Shown: positions 26,156 to 34,502 of the stretch, piece by piece
How positions within the stretch are numbered: position 1 is the stretch's first letter
Layout: every line of letters starts with the position of its first letter
Assembly: GCA_964573295.1 (NCBI GenBank)
Contig: CAZNJE010000001.1
Coordinates: forward strand, 124,001 to 188,000
Origin: CAYQJL01 sp964573295
GTDB taxonomy: Bacteria; Eisenbacteria; RBG-16-71-46; CAIMUX01; WJJG01
Reading direction: 5' to 3'
Length of the DNA stretch: 64,000 nt
The notes under the pieces: generated by a model
Told to the model about the DNA's origin: nothing
Databases searched by the model: none
Seen by the model: the letters and a program-made list of their open reading frames with translations, nothing else
Program-made: the position numbers and the translations under genes

Positions 26156-27586
26156 ATGTCATCGATGGACCAGATCAAGAACATCATCGACACCAAACAG
26201 GTCGCGATGGTGGACTTCAAGTTTTCGGACCTCTTTGGGCGGTGGCAACACGTCACCCTGCCGACGAGCGCCTTCGATCAGGAGACGATCGACCGGGGCG
26301 TAGCCTTCGATGGCTCCAGCGTGCCGGGCTTTCAGCGGCGTTCGGGGGCCGATCTCGTTCTGCTTCCGGATGTGGAGACCGCACAGCTCGACCCGTTTTT
26401 CGAACTCCCCACCCTGAGCATGATCTGCCAAATCGGTGAGGCCGACAGCGGTGCTCTCTTCGCCCGCGACCCCCGGCTCATCGCCCAGCGCGCCGAGGCC
26501 TATGCCAAGGAGTGCGGCATTGCCGACGCCGGCTTGTGGTTGTGCGAACTCGAGTTCTACATCTTCAACAAGGTTGCCTACGGCAACACGATCAACTCCT
26601 CATTCTACGAGGTCGATTCCGATGAGGCCGACTGGAACACCGGCAGTCACCAGGAGCGCCAGCTCGGGCACAACATTCCCCACCAGGGCGGCTACCATGC
26701 GAGCCCGCCGCTGGACCGTCTCCACAACTTGCGCGCCAAGATGGTTCGCATGATCGAGCAGGCCGGGATGCCGGTGCGCTACCACCACCACGAAGTGGGC
26801 GGCCCCGGCCAGTGTGAGATCGAGCTCACGCGCCAGAGTTTGCTGCACACGGCCGACGGCGTCATGTGGGCGAAGCACATCATCAAGAACCTGACGATTC
26901 GCCAGGGCCTGAGCCCCACCTTCATGCCCAAGCCGCTCTACAACGAAGCCGGTTCGGGCATGCACTTCCACCAGAATCTGCTAATGAATGGACGCAACCT
27001 TTTCTACGACCCCGATGGCCTGCACGGTCTGAGCCAGGCGGCGCTCTACTACGTCGGCGGCTTGCTCAAGCACGGCCGGGCGCTTCTGGCACTCACCAAT
27101 CCGAGCACGAACAGTTACAAGCGGCTCATCCCCGGGTTCGAGGCTCCCACCCAGCTCTTCTTCGGTCTCGCCAACCGGAGCGCGGCCATCCGCATTCCCA
27201 AGTATGCGAACAGCGACGCCGAACAGCGCATCGAGTTTCGGCCGCCCGACGGAACCTGCAACGTCTACCTGGCCATGGCCGCCCAGCTTCTGGCCGGCCT
27301 CGACGGCATCCGCAACAAGATCGATCCCTGTGATCTCGGATGGGGACCGATCAACGAAGACATCCACAACCTCGATGAAGCCGCCCGGCAGAAGATCGAG
27401 GCGGTGCCTTCATCCTTGCAGGAGGCGCTGCAAGCGCTGGAGGACGACCACGAGTTCCTGACCGGCACCGGCGTCTTCCCGGAAGACTTCGTATCGGTGT
27501 GGGTCGAGCGGAAGATGACGCTGGAGGCGAACGAGGTGCGCAACCGGCCCCATCCCTACGAGCTCACGCTGTACTACGACTTCTAG
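26156..27586 (+). CDS. glnA: type I glutamine synthetase
   Basis: About 476 aa from ATG 26156 with GGGGAGG 8 nt upstream. Beta-grasp N-domain (VDFKFSDLFGRWQHVTLP) and GVAFDGSSVPGF, then catalytic motifs ELEFYIFNKV, HHHEVGGPGQCEIEL, GSGMHFHQNL, NPSTNSYKRLIPGFEAP, NRSAAIRIPK and IEFRPPDGTCN. It makes glutamine from glutamate, ammonia and ATP. At the usual adenylylation site (NLYDL in enterobacteria) the sequence is DIHNLDE, with His in place of Tyr, so GlnE-type adenylylation is unlikely. A promoter candidate and 17-bp repeats lie upstream, and a hairpin follows the stop. Confidence 0.95.
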   Translation: MSSMDQIKNIIDTKQVAMVDFKFSDLFGRWQHVTLPTSAFDQETIDRGVAFDGSSVPGFQRRSGADLVLLPDVETAQLDPFFELPTLSMICQIGEADSGALFARDPRLIAQRAEAYAKECGIADAGLWLCELEFYIFNKVAYGNTINSSFYEVDSDEADWNTGSHQERQLGHNIPHQGGYHASPPLDRLHNLRAKMVRMIEQAGMPVRYHHHEVGGPGQCEIELTRQSLLHTADGVMWAKHIIKNLTIRQGLSPTFMPKPLYNEAGSGMHFHQNLLMNGRNLFYDPDGLHGLSQAALYYVGGLLKHGRALLALTNPSTNSYKRLIPGFEAPTQLFFGLANRSAAIRIPKYANSDAEQRIEFRPPDGTCNVYLAMAAQLLAGLDGIRNKIDPCDLGWGPINEDIHNLDEAARQKIEAVPSSLQEALQALEDDHEFLTGTGVFPEDFVSVWVERKMTLEANEVRNRPHPYELTLYYDF

Positions 27587-27629
27587 CGCTCGGGCCCTCT
27601 CGCAGCGGGACACGGCGGCACGATAGAAA

Positions 27630-27661
27630 CGCGCCCCCGGATCGAGTGATCCGAGGGCGCG
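27630..27661. terminator. bidirectional hairpin between glnA and groEL
   Basis: A near-perfect 14-bp GC-rich stem (27630-27643 with 27648-27661, one mismatch) and a 4-nt GAGT loop lie between convergent glnA and groEL. On the minus strand it is followed by a short TTTCT; on the plus strand by TCGCTTTGCTTC. Confidence 0.8.
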
Positions 27662-27755
27662 TCGCTTTGCTTCGCTGAGGATTGCCTATGGCCGTCGGTC
27701 CGGCGCGGGTCGTCTAGCACCTGCGCAACAGGACCGATGACCTGGCTCAGGCGGA

Positions 27756-29396
27756 CTAGTACATGCCGCCCATACCGCCGCCCATGCCGGGGTCGCCGGC
27801 GGGCATCGGCTTCTCCTCCTCTGGAATCTCCGAGACCATCGCCTCGGTGGTGATCATGAGGCTGGCGATCGAGGCCGCGTTCTGCAGAGCCGAGCGCGTG
27901 ACCTTCTTCGGGTCGATGATACCGGCCTCGAACATGTCCACGTACTCGTCCTTCTCGACGTTGTAGCCGAAGCTCTTCTTGTTGCTCTTGCGGACTTCCT
28001 GGACCACCAGGCTGCCCTCCTGGCCGGCGTTATCGACCAGGGTGCGCAGCGGAGCCTCCAACGAGCGCTTCACGATCTGAACGCCCACCGCGATGTCCCC
28101 CTCGTCGGTGAGCTTGTCCAGCGCAGGGCTGCAGCGCAGCAGCGCCACGCCACCGCCCGCAACGATACCTTCCTCGACCGCCGCGCGGGTGGCGTGGAGG
28201 GCGTCCTCGACACGGGCCTTACGCTCCTTCATCTCGGTCTCGGTGGCTGCACCGACGTTGATCACGGCGACACCGCCGGAGAGCTTCGCGCGACGCTCCT
28301 GGAGCTTCTCGCGATCGTAGTCCGAGGTGGTCTCCTCGATCTGGTTGCCGATCTGCTGGATGCGAGCCTTGATGTCGGCCGCCTTGCCGGCGCCCTGGAT
28401 GATGACCGTGCTGTCCTTGTCGATCTTGATCGAGCGAGCCTTCCCGAGATCGGTCAGTTGCGCGCTCTCGAGCTTGCGGCCCATCTCCTCGGAGATGACC
28501 TGGCCGCCGGTCAGGATGGCGATGTCCTCGAGCATGGCCTTGCGGCGATCGCCGAAGCCAGGCGCCTTGACCGCGCAGCACTGCAGCGTGCCGCGGAGAC
28601 GGTTGACGACCAGGGTCGCCAGGGCCTCGCCCTCGACGTCCTCGGAGAGCAGCATGATCGGCTTGCCGGCCTGACTGACCTTCTCGAGAATCGGGAGCAA
28701 GTCCTTCAGGCTGGAGATCTTCTTGTCGTAGAGCAGGATGTAGGCGTCCTCGAGAACCACCTCCATGCTGTCCTTGTCGGTAATGAAGTAGGGCGAGAGG
28801 TAACCGTTGTCGAACTGCATCCCTTCGACGAGATCGAGGTAGGTGTCGGTGGACTTGGCCTCTTCGACCGTGATCGTGCCTTCCTTGCCAACCTTGTCCA
28901 TCGCCTCGGCAATGATCTTGCCAATCGTCATGTCGCCATTGGCACTGATCGTCGCGATCTGCTCGATCTGCGAGGTGTCGTTGACCTTCTTCGACATCTT
29001 CTCGAGCTCGGCCACCACGGCCTCCACGCCCTTCTCGATACCGCGCTTCAGGTGCATCGGATTCGCGCCCGCGGTCACGTTGCGCAGGCCCTCGCGGAAG
29101 ATCGCCTCGGCCAGCAGCGTCGCCGTGGTGGTACCATCACCGGCCACGTCGGAGGTCTTCGAGGCCACCTCGCGCACCATCTGCGCGCCCATGTTGTGCC
29201 ACGGGTCCTTCAGCGTCACTTCCTTGGCCACGGTGACGCCGTCCTTGGTGATCGTGGGCGAGCCCCACTTCTTCTCGAGCACTACATTGCGACCGCGCGG
29301 ACCCAAGGTAACCTTCACGGCGCGGCTGAGCTGCTCGACGCCTTCCAGGATGGCCCTGCGGGCTTCTTCTTTGAATAGAAGCTGCTTTGCCGCCAT
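27756..29396 (-). CDS. groL: chaperonin GroEL (60 kDa)
   Basis: About 546 aa, normal length, ending in the typical GGMGGMY tail. ATG 29396 has AAGGAGG upstream. Conserved elements include VTLGPRGRNVVLEKKWG, TITKDGVTVAKEV, DVAGDGTTTATLLAEAI, the apical FDNGYLSPYF and GGVALLRCSPALD. The equatorial Asp of GDGTTT is present. It folds proteins in a double-ring cage with GroES, encoded 20 nt upstream. No CIRCE operator was found before the operon. Confidence 0.98.
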   Translation of the reverse strand: MAAKQLLFKEEARRAILEGVEQLSRAVKVTLGPRGRNVVLEKKWGSPTITKDGVTVAKEVTLKDPWHNMGAQMVREVASKTSDVAGDGTTTATLLAEAIFREGLRNVTAGANPMHLKRGIEKGVEAVVAELEKMSKKVNDTSQIEQIATISANGDMTIGKIIAEAMDKVGKEGTITVEEAKSTDTYLDLVEGMQFDNGYLSPYFITDKDSMEVVLEDAYILLYDKKISSLKDLLPILEKVSQAGKPIMLLSEDVEGEALATLVVNRLRGTLQCCAVKAPGFGDRRKAMLEDIAILTGGQVISEEMGRKLESAQLTDLGKARSIKIDKDSTVIIQGAGKAADIKARIQQIGNQIEETTSDYDREKLQERRAKLSGGVAVINVGAATETEMKERKARVEDALHATRAAVEEGIVAGGGVALLRCSPALDKLTDEGDIAVGVQIVKRSLEAPLRTLVDNAGQEGSLVVQEVRKSNKKSFGYNVEKDEYVDMFEAGIIDPKKVTRSALQNAASIASLMITTEAMVSEIPEEEKPMPAGDPGMGGGMGGMY

Positions 29397-29416
29397 GATT
29401 CCAAACCTCCTTATCG

Positions 29417-29716
29417 TTACTCAACCACGCCGAGAACGTCGTCTTCGCGCATGATGAGATACTCATCGCCCTCGATCTTGACCTCGGTGCCGGCGTACTT
29501 GCTGATGAGCACGCGATCGCCGACCTTCACCTCGAGCTCACGAACCTCACCCTCATCCGTCCGGCGGCCCTTGCCACAGGCGATGACCTTCGCTTCCATC
29601 GGCTTTTCCTTGGCGGTATCGGGAATGATGATGCCGCCGGCCGTCTTCTGCTCGTTGTCCTCATCAAGCCGCTTGACGAGGATGCGATCCCCCAAAGGAC
29701 GGATCTTCGTCTTCAT
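29417..29716 (-). CDS. groS: co-chaperonin GroES
   Basis: About 99 aa from ATG 29716 with GGAGGAAAG upstream; the in-frame extension to 29890 is spurious. KIRPLGDRILVKRLDEDNEQK begins the beta barrel, with the mobile loop TAGGIIIPDTAKEKP, then VGDRVLISKYAGTEVKIEG and the C-terminal YLIMREDDVLGVVE. It caps GroEL. First gene of the groES-groEL operon. Confidence 0.97.
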   Translation of the reverse strand: MKTKIRPLGDRILVKRLDEDNEQKTAGGIIIPDTAKEKPMEAKVIACGKGRRTDEGEVRELEVKVGDRVLISKYAGTEVKIEGDEYLIMREDDVLGVVE

Positions 29717-29891
29717 CGACCTTTCCTCCTTCACGGGATGCGAGGGAACCGCTCCTTCTTGGATGACAGTCCCGAAGATCCCTTTCCATCTGTCGCGCCG
29801 GGACGCATGACCCGGCATCCTAAGGAGTTGCCTCACTAGCGACTCCGAACCTCCCAAATCGGGCGTGCTGATAGCAGCCATCTGATTCATG

Positions 29892-29908
29892 TGCCAATAT
29901 CATGCCAA
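29892..29908 (-). promoter_or_regulatory. candidate sigma54 (-24/-12) promoter upstream of groES
   Basis: On the minus strand the site reads TTGGCATG-ATAT-TGGCA, with GG and GC exactly 12 bp apart as sigma54 requires; the -12 element is TGGCA rather than TTGCA. Transcription would start near 29880, about 160 nt before groES. Two further TGCCA-type half sites are close by. A hand match only. Confidence 0.35.
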
Positions 29909-30278
29909 ACTGACATGCCATTTCTATCTATCTTGTCTACATTGAATTAGATCAATTTCTCCCATATGATTTCCGTTCGGCGCATTTTGTTTCTGCCACA
30001 TTGGCCGCCATATTGATTCATATTGGAACGTCTGTTTGTCCCAAGTTGCAACGCTTCTGGCTTCTTGGAGCTATTCCGCCGGACAATGTCTGCCAATCGG
30101 GAAGAATCGAGCAGTGGTACTCTCTCACAATGCTGCCATTCTGGCAGCCTCCGTCTCTGATTACGGATTGGATCGAGCGCCGGCGATCCATGCTCGTGAT
30201 CCGCGCCACGTGATCCACGCCACGTAATCCGCGCTCGCGATCCACGCCACGTGATCCGCGCCACGCAGGCAACGAACA
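29909..30278. other. AT-richer intergenic region with palindrome
   Basis: The 562-bp space between groES and the NtrC-like gene holds no credible gene; small frames through it are non-coding in style. 29930-30180 is visibly less GC-rich than the rest. GCTGCCA-TTC-TGGCAGC at 30132-30148 is a perfect 7-bp inverted repeat about 225 bp upstream of the sigma54-like site, a spacing at which enhancer-binding proteins act. A 14-bp tandem repeat follows at 30185-30266. Confidence 0.5.
30185..30266. repeat. 13-14 bp tandem repeat (6 units)
   Basis: Six units of GATCCrCGCCACGT type (30185-30197, 30198-30211, 30212-30225, 30226-30238, 30239-30252, 30253-30266). They lie just beyond the stop of the NtrC-like gene. 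Confidence 0.85.
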
Positions 30279-31673
30279 CTAGTCGGTCTGGTAGGATTTC
30301 AGCTTGCGGTAGAGCGTTCGCACACCGATCCCCAACATGCGGGCCGCCTTCTCTCGGTTGCCGTCACACAAGCGAAGCGTTCGTTCGATGGCGCGCCGTT
30401 CCAGGTCTGCCAAGGTAACCCCCGGGGGAAGGTCGCGGAGACCTTGCCCCGCGGGCGCCTCACGGAAGGCTTCGGGCAAGTCCTGCTCCTCGATTCGCCC
30501 GCGTACCGAACCGAGATCCGCAAGCTCGCGCACAACCTGCCTGAGCTCGGACACGTTGCCGGGCCAATCGTAGGCCTCCAGGCGGTCGAGCACCTCGCGG
30601 AAGAAGCGAATCGGCCGGTCCTGCTCGCGCTCGATCTCGGACAGGAAGTGCCTCGCCAAGGGCACGATGTCCCGCCGCCGGAAGCGCAGGGGCGGAAGCT
30701 CGAGGCGGGCCTCCGCAAGAATCTCCACCAGCCCTTCGTCCAACCGGCCGGACTCGACCAGCCCCCGCGGATCGGTTTCACAGGCCGCCACGATGCGGGG
30801 ACGGATATCGATCGCCTCGCCGTCAATGGCCGGCCGCAAAAGCCTCGTCCGCAGCAAATCGGCCACCCGTTCCTGGAGATCGATGGGCAGGTGCGTCAGG
30901 TCATCGAGAAACAGGGTGCCTTCCGAGGCCCGCTCCAAGCGGCCGGGACGCCGGGCGCGGGATCCGCTCGACGGCGTGCCGAACAGCTCGCGCGCCAGCT
31001 GGCGCGGCGGCAGCGCGCTACAGCGGAGGTCGAGCAATACGCCGTTGCGACGCCGGCTGTTGTGATGGAGCATCCCCGCAACGAGACGCTTGCCGGTGCC
31101 TTCCTCGCCAACCAGCAGTGCGTGCAATTCCGTGGGAGCAACCTCCTTCAGCCAGGCGCGCACCTGCGCCAGGGCTGGGGAATCGCCGATCAGGTTGGGG
31201 AAGCTGAACCGCTGGTCGAGCTGCTGGGTCACCCTCGAGAGGTCTCCAACCAGCCGTTGCCGTTCGAGGAGCCGCTCGACCGTCGCCTGAAGCTTGATCA
31301 GATTGTAGGGCGGCGACTGGAAATCCACGACACCCCGCGACAGGGCCTCGGTAGCGCGCTGCTCTTCTTCGGGACGGATCAGCAGAATCCCCCCAGCTTC
31401 GGGATTGCGTGAACGCGCCAGCTCGAGGATCGCCAGCCCCTGGATACTCGGGGCACTGAGTTCGGTGACGATCACATCCACCGGCCGCCGATCCAGAATC
31501 CGCTCCGCCGCAGCCCGGTCGGAGACCGCCCGGCTCTCGCAGGGAAGCTGAGACAACCGACGTTCGATTTCCTTACGCGCGCTCGCGCTGCCATGGGCGA
31601 CCAGGATGGTAGGCCTCGGCGACCATTCGAGGGGAAGTCTCCCCCGCGCTGCATCTCTCGGATCGTCAGCCAT
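30279..31673 (-). CDS. NtrC-like regulator with pseudo-receiver and AAA+ domain lacking GAFTGA
   Basis: About 464 aa. The receiver-like domain (about 20-130) lacks the acidic pair (VAHGSAS) and has Glu where the phosphorylated Asp should be (VIVTELSAP), a possible built-in phosphomimic. The AAA+ domain has Walker A GEEGTGKR and Walker B GTLFLDDL, and the conserved YDWPGNVSELRQVV. The sigma54-contact GAFTGA loop is replaced by TPSSGSRARRPG after ELFG. A Fis-type helix-turn-helix closes the protein (NREKAARMLGIGVRTLYRKL). It binds DNA, but sigma54 activation is doubtful; it may act like TyrR or HupR-type regulators on sigma70, or through a partner. Targets unknown; groES is the next operon on the same strand. 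Confidence 0.85.
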   Translation of the reverse strand: MADDPRDAARGRLPLEWSPRPTILVAHGSASARKEIERRLSQLPCESRAVSDRAAAERILDRRPVDVIVTELSAPSIQGLAILELARSRNPEAGGILLIRPEEEQRATEALSRGVVDFQSPPYNLIKLQATVERLLERQRLVGDLSRVTQQLDQRFSFPNLIGDSPALAQVRAWLKEVAPTELHALLVGEEGTGKRLVAGMLHHNSRRRNGVLLDLRCSALPPRQLARELFGTPSSGSRARRPGRLERASEGTLFLDDLTHLPIDLQERVADLLRTRLLRPAIDGEAIDIRPRIVAACETDPRGLVESGRLDEGLVEILAEARLELPPLRFRRRDIVPLARHFLSEIEREQDRPIRFFREVLDRLEAYDWPGNVSELRQVVRELADLGSVRGRIEEQDLPEAFREAPAGQGLRDLPPGVTLADLERRAIERTLRLCDGNREKAARMLGIGVRTLYRKLKSYQTD

Positions 31674-31706
31674 ACTTTCTGATCATCCCCCACCAGACGC
31701 CCTGCG

Positions 31707-31772
31707 CAGCCGTGCACTCTACGATGCTCCGCGCGCCTCGATCAGCCGTGCATTCTGCGATGCTCCGCGCGC
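31707..31772. repeat. 30-bp direct repeat in divergent region
   Basis: Two 30-bp copies (31707-31736 and 31743-31772) differ at two bases and are spaced by 6 bp. They sit in the 373-bp divergent region 31674-32046 between the NtrC-like gene and the protease gene, where no gene is seen; they could be protein-binding sites or another tandem duplication. Confidence 0.8.
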
Positions 31773-32046
31773 ATTGCGGTCCGTCCCGGTAAGCCGGCCC
31801 GCAGCGGCATCTGCGAGCTTCCGACAGGCAAGATAGCAAGTTAGGCCAACCCGAACCAGGGGGGAACAGACCTTGCATCCCGGTGCCTTCGCCCGGATGA
31901 CCTGGGGAGGCATCCATGGGCGGCCGCCATCTGATCGCGGCAGCCGGCAGCGGGGGTAGAACGAGACTGGTTTGGGGTTTCGAAACGCGGAACTCGCGCT
32001 CCTTTGCGAAGACCTCTTGGGATCGGCACCTCAGAAGGAGCACCGA

Positions 32047-33465
32047 TTGCAGCGCAGATACCGGCCCGCAATCCCCCGCCCGGCCGGCACGGCTCCAGCG
32101 CCCGGATGGTATGCCATCGGGAAGGTCGCCGTGCTGTGCAGCGTCGCGGGACTGATCATGGCGAGTCCGGCAGCCCGGGCGGATACGTTCCCGCCACTGG
32201 GTTTCCGGCCCCTGCCCGCGCACGTCGCGGTCGAGAAGACGATGGCACCACCGAATCCGTTCCCCATGAGCACCTCGCAGTTCGATTGGCGCAGCGAGGG
32301 TATCATTCCCGAGGCTCAACACCAGGGCGACTGCGGCGCGTGCTGGGTTTTCGCCGGGGTGGCGTGCATGGAGGCGATGTGCCGCCAAGCCGGCGCGCCG
32401 AGCTCGCTCGACCTGTCGGAGCAGCACGTCCTCTCCTGCGCCACCATGGGTTTCTTCCACCGGGGGTCCCGGGTTCGTAACCGCGGCTGCTGCGGAGGGT
32501 CGGCCACCGTCTTCGAGTTTTTGCGTGTCTACGGCTCGATGCTCGAGAGCGGTCTGCCCTACGAGGCCGGCGACTCCGGCGGAGGGGCCGACTGCGGCAT
32601 GAATGTGCCCGTCGTGCCCTGCGCGCAGGAGCCGTCCTCGGGCTGGTACGTGTCCGACTGGCATCTCATCGCCGGCCCGACCCGGCCAACGGCCGAAGAG
32701 CTGAAGACTGCCCTCGCGCACGGTCCGATTTGGCTGGGCTACAACGTCTACGAAGACTTCGGCGACTACTGGTACGGAGCCTCCCCCGGCGACCCACCCT
32801 ACCGTCACGAGACCGGGACGCTGGTAGGGGGCCACGCGGTGCTCTTGATCGGGTTCGACGACGAGGATCAGTCCTTCACCTGCCTGAATAGCTGGGGCCG
32901 GTACGCGGGCCCCTATGGCGACGGCACCTTCCGCGTCGCCTATGACCACAACACCGAGTTCGGCCAGGATGCCACCTGGATCGAGGTTGACCAGGGCGTC
33001 TACGATCCTGGCCCGGATTACGCCTGCTGCAATCCAAACACAGGGGGCTGCATCGTGGTTTCCGAGGAGGAGTGCGAGGCGCTGATGGGAATCTGGCAAC
33101 CCCACGAGAATGCATGCACACCTCTTCTCTGCCAGGTGGAGCACATCGATGGCCCCTGCTGTCTGGAATCGGTGTGCGTGTGGCGAAGCGAAACAGAATG
33201 TTTGATGGCCGGCGGCACATGGGAGAGCCAGGCCGGCAGCTGCGATCCCAATCCCTGTCCGGATCCTCCGGGCAGCGGGTTGGCCGCCTGCTGCCAGGGA
33301 CCCGACTGCTTCCTGGCCACCGAAGCCGAGTGTGAAAGCGAACAGGGCGATTGGATGCCGGCCAGCCCCGCCTGCGATCCCAATCCCTGTCCGTCCCCGA
33401 ATGAGCGGTTGACCTGGGGCGCCATCAAGATCCGCTACCGCGCCAGCCTGAGCGCGGAAAGATGA
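32047..33465 (+). CDS. secreted papain-family (C1) cysteine protease with three C-terminal Cys-rich repeats
   Basis: About 472 aa from a TTG at 32047 with AAGGAG 7 nt upstream; an upstream TTG 31972 is possible. Signal peptide about 24-45 (VAVLCSVAGLIMASPAARA). C1 motifs: QHQGDCGACWVFAGVACMEA with catalytic Cys and oxyanion Gln, SEQHVLSC, GGHAVLLIGFDD with catalytic His, and CLNSWG with Asn. There is no obvious propeptide. After about residue 320 come three repeats of about 35-40 residues, each with a CC pair, a central EC, a GxW and a C-terminal C(D)PNPC. They may bind a partner or anchor the enzyme outside. An Asn/Arg-rich short tail follows. Confidence 0.9.
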   Translation: MQRRYRPAIPRPAGTAPAPGWYAIGKVAVLCSVAGLIMASPAARADTFPPLGFRPLPAHVAVEKTMAPPNPFPMSTSQFDWRSEGIIPEAQHQGDCGACWVFAGVACMEAMCRQAGAPSSLDLSEQHVLSCATMGFFHRGSRVRNRGCCGGSATVFEFLRVYGSMLESGLPYEAGDSGGGADCGMNVPVVPCAQEPSSGWYVSDWHLIAGPTRPTAEELKTALAHGPIWLGYNVYEDFGDYWYGASPGDPPYRHETGTLVGGHAVLLIGFDDEDQSFTCLNSWGRYAGPYGDGTFRVAYDHNTEFGQDATWIEVDQGVYDPGPDYACCNPNTGGCIVVSEEECEALMGIWQPHENACTPLLCQVEHIDGPCCLESVCVWRSETECLMAGGTWESQAGSCDPNPCPDPPGSGLAACCQGPDCFLATEAECESEQGDWMPASPACDPNPCPSPNERLTWGAIKIRYRASLSAER

Positions 33466-33478
33466 TCGGAGGAAAGCT

Positions 33479-34033
33479 ATGTGCGCTGATCGACGTTCCA
33501 GTGGCCTCCGTTTCCTGGAGAACCTGGCCTACTTGGTGCCCGGGTACGAGGGCTATCGCGACCAAGCACGCCGGCAGGAAGAGGACAGCCGTCTGAGAGG
33601 GCGGGTCAATCGCAAGCTGCTGTATTTGCTCAACGCACTCGAATCGATTCACGATCGGTGGTCCGCCGAAGCGTGGGACACCCACATGGACCTGCTCGAC
33701 CAGCGGCGGATCCAGCTTCAGACGATCGTCGACACGGTCAAGTCCCCCCCTCCCACCTACGCGATGTTCTTCAGCACGACGCAGCTGGAGGAGGACTTGC
33801 TCGAACGATTGCTCGAATCCGATCTCTTGATCTTGCAGGATCTGGATGACACCGAAGCCTACCTGGAATCCCGCGGGGGAAAGGTATCGACAGCGCCCCG
33901 CACCGTGCGAGCGTTCCTACGCACGCTGGACGAGCATCTGGGATCCCTCGAACGACACCTGATCATGCGGGAGAAGATCCTGGCCAGCGCGACCTGGAAC
34001 GACATGGAGGCCAATCCCAGCCAGGCGGCGTGA
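33479..34033 (+). CDS. helical protein of unknown function
   Basis: About 184 aa from ATG 33479 with GGAGG upstream, 13 nt after the protease stop, so probably co-transcribed. Predominantly alpha-helical and charged (RRQEEDSRLRGRVNRKLLYL, LEEDLLERLLESDLLILQDL), with no signal peptide or Cys. I recognise no family. It ends at a hairpin shared with the convergent receiver gene. Confidence 0.7.
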   Translation: MCADRRSSGLRFLENLAYLVPGYEGYRDQARRQEEDSRLRGRVNRKLLYLLNALESIHDRWSAEAWDTHMDLLDQRRIQLQTIVDTVKSPPPTYAMFFSTTQLEEDLLERLLESDLLILQDLDDTEAYLESRGGKVSTAPRTVRAFLRTLDEHLGSLERHLIMREKILASATWNDMEANPSQAA

Positions 34034-34041
34034 GGGCGCAC

Positions 34042-34069
34042 GGGAAGGGCCCTCTACTGGGCCCCTCCC
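34042..34069. terminator. hairpin between convergent genes
   Basis: GGGAAGGGCCC (34042-34052) pairs with GGGCCCCTCCC (34059-34069) apart from two internal mismatches, around a 6-nt loop. It lies just after the helical-protein gene and covers the stop of the receiver gene on the other strand. No T run, so termination is only probable. Confidence 0.5.
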
Positions 34070-34449
34070 AACGCCTGAGCCTGTAATGCCTGGGACTTCA
34101 GGTGCGGCAGCAACGCTTCACCCCAGCCGGCGACATCCGAGCTACGGACGACGTAGGCATCGGCGATCCAGCTGGAGAAGTCGTCCTCCAGATGGCACGG
34201 CCGGGATGTGTTGAAGATGATCTCGGACCTGAGACCAAGATCAAGAAGGGCAAGGACCGCATCGTGTCCTTGCCCTTCGCCTAGATCTGGATCGAGAACG
34301 ACATGCGTCGGAGCACACTCCCGTGCGAGGCGCACGAGTTGGGCCGTATCCTCGGCTTCGAGCACTTCACATCCGTGTGCGCGCAAGAAGTCACGGTAGC
34401 GCCGGCGCAGGGCGGGTTGCTCCTCACCGAGCAAAACGACAGGTCTCAT
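34054..34449 (-). CDS. CheY-like receiver domain protein
   Basis: About 131 aa, one receiver domain and nothing else. PVVLLGEEQPALRRRYRDF starts the fold with an acidic pair, THVVLDPDLGEGQGHDAVL carries the likely phospho-Asp, IIFNTSRP has the switch Ser/Thr position, and ADAYVVRSSD has Arg where the conserved Lys usually is, so phosphorylation switching may be impaired. No kinase gene is adjacent. Stand-alone receivers typically bind a motor, kinase or another regulator. Confidence 0.8.
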   Translation of the reverse strand: MRPVVLLGEEQPALRRRYRDFLRAHGCEVLEAEDTAQLVRLARECAPTHVVLDPDLGEGQGHDAVLALLDLGLRSEIIFNTSRPCHLEDDFSSWIADAYVVRSSDVAGWGEALLPHLKSQALQAQALGGAQ

Positions 34450-34502
34450 CTTGACCCACCCCCTTCCCTGGGAGAGCGGCCAAGCAGCGGCGCTCCCGAC
34501 GT

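Noticed and set aside
29717..29890. CIRCE (HrcA) operator before groES
   Set aside because: No TTAGCACTC-N9-GAGTGCTAA or close variant is present.
30185..30266. origin of replication or integration site
   Set aside because: Short imperfect repeats without DnaA boxes, recombinase gene or tRNA.
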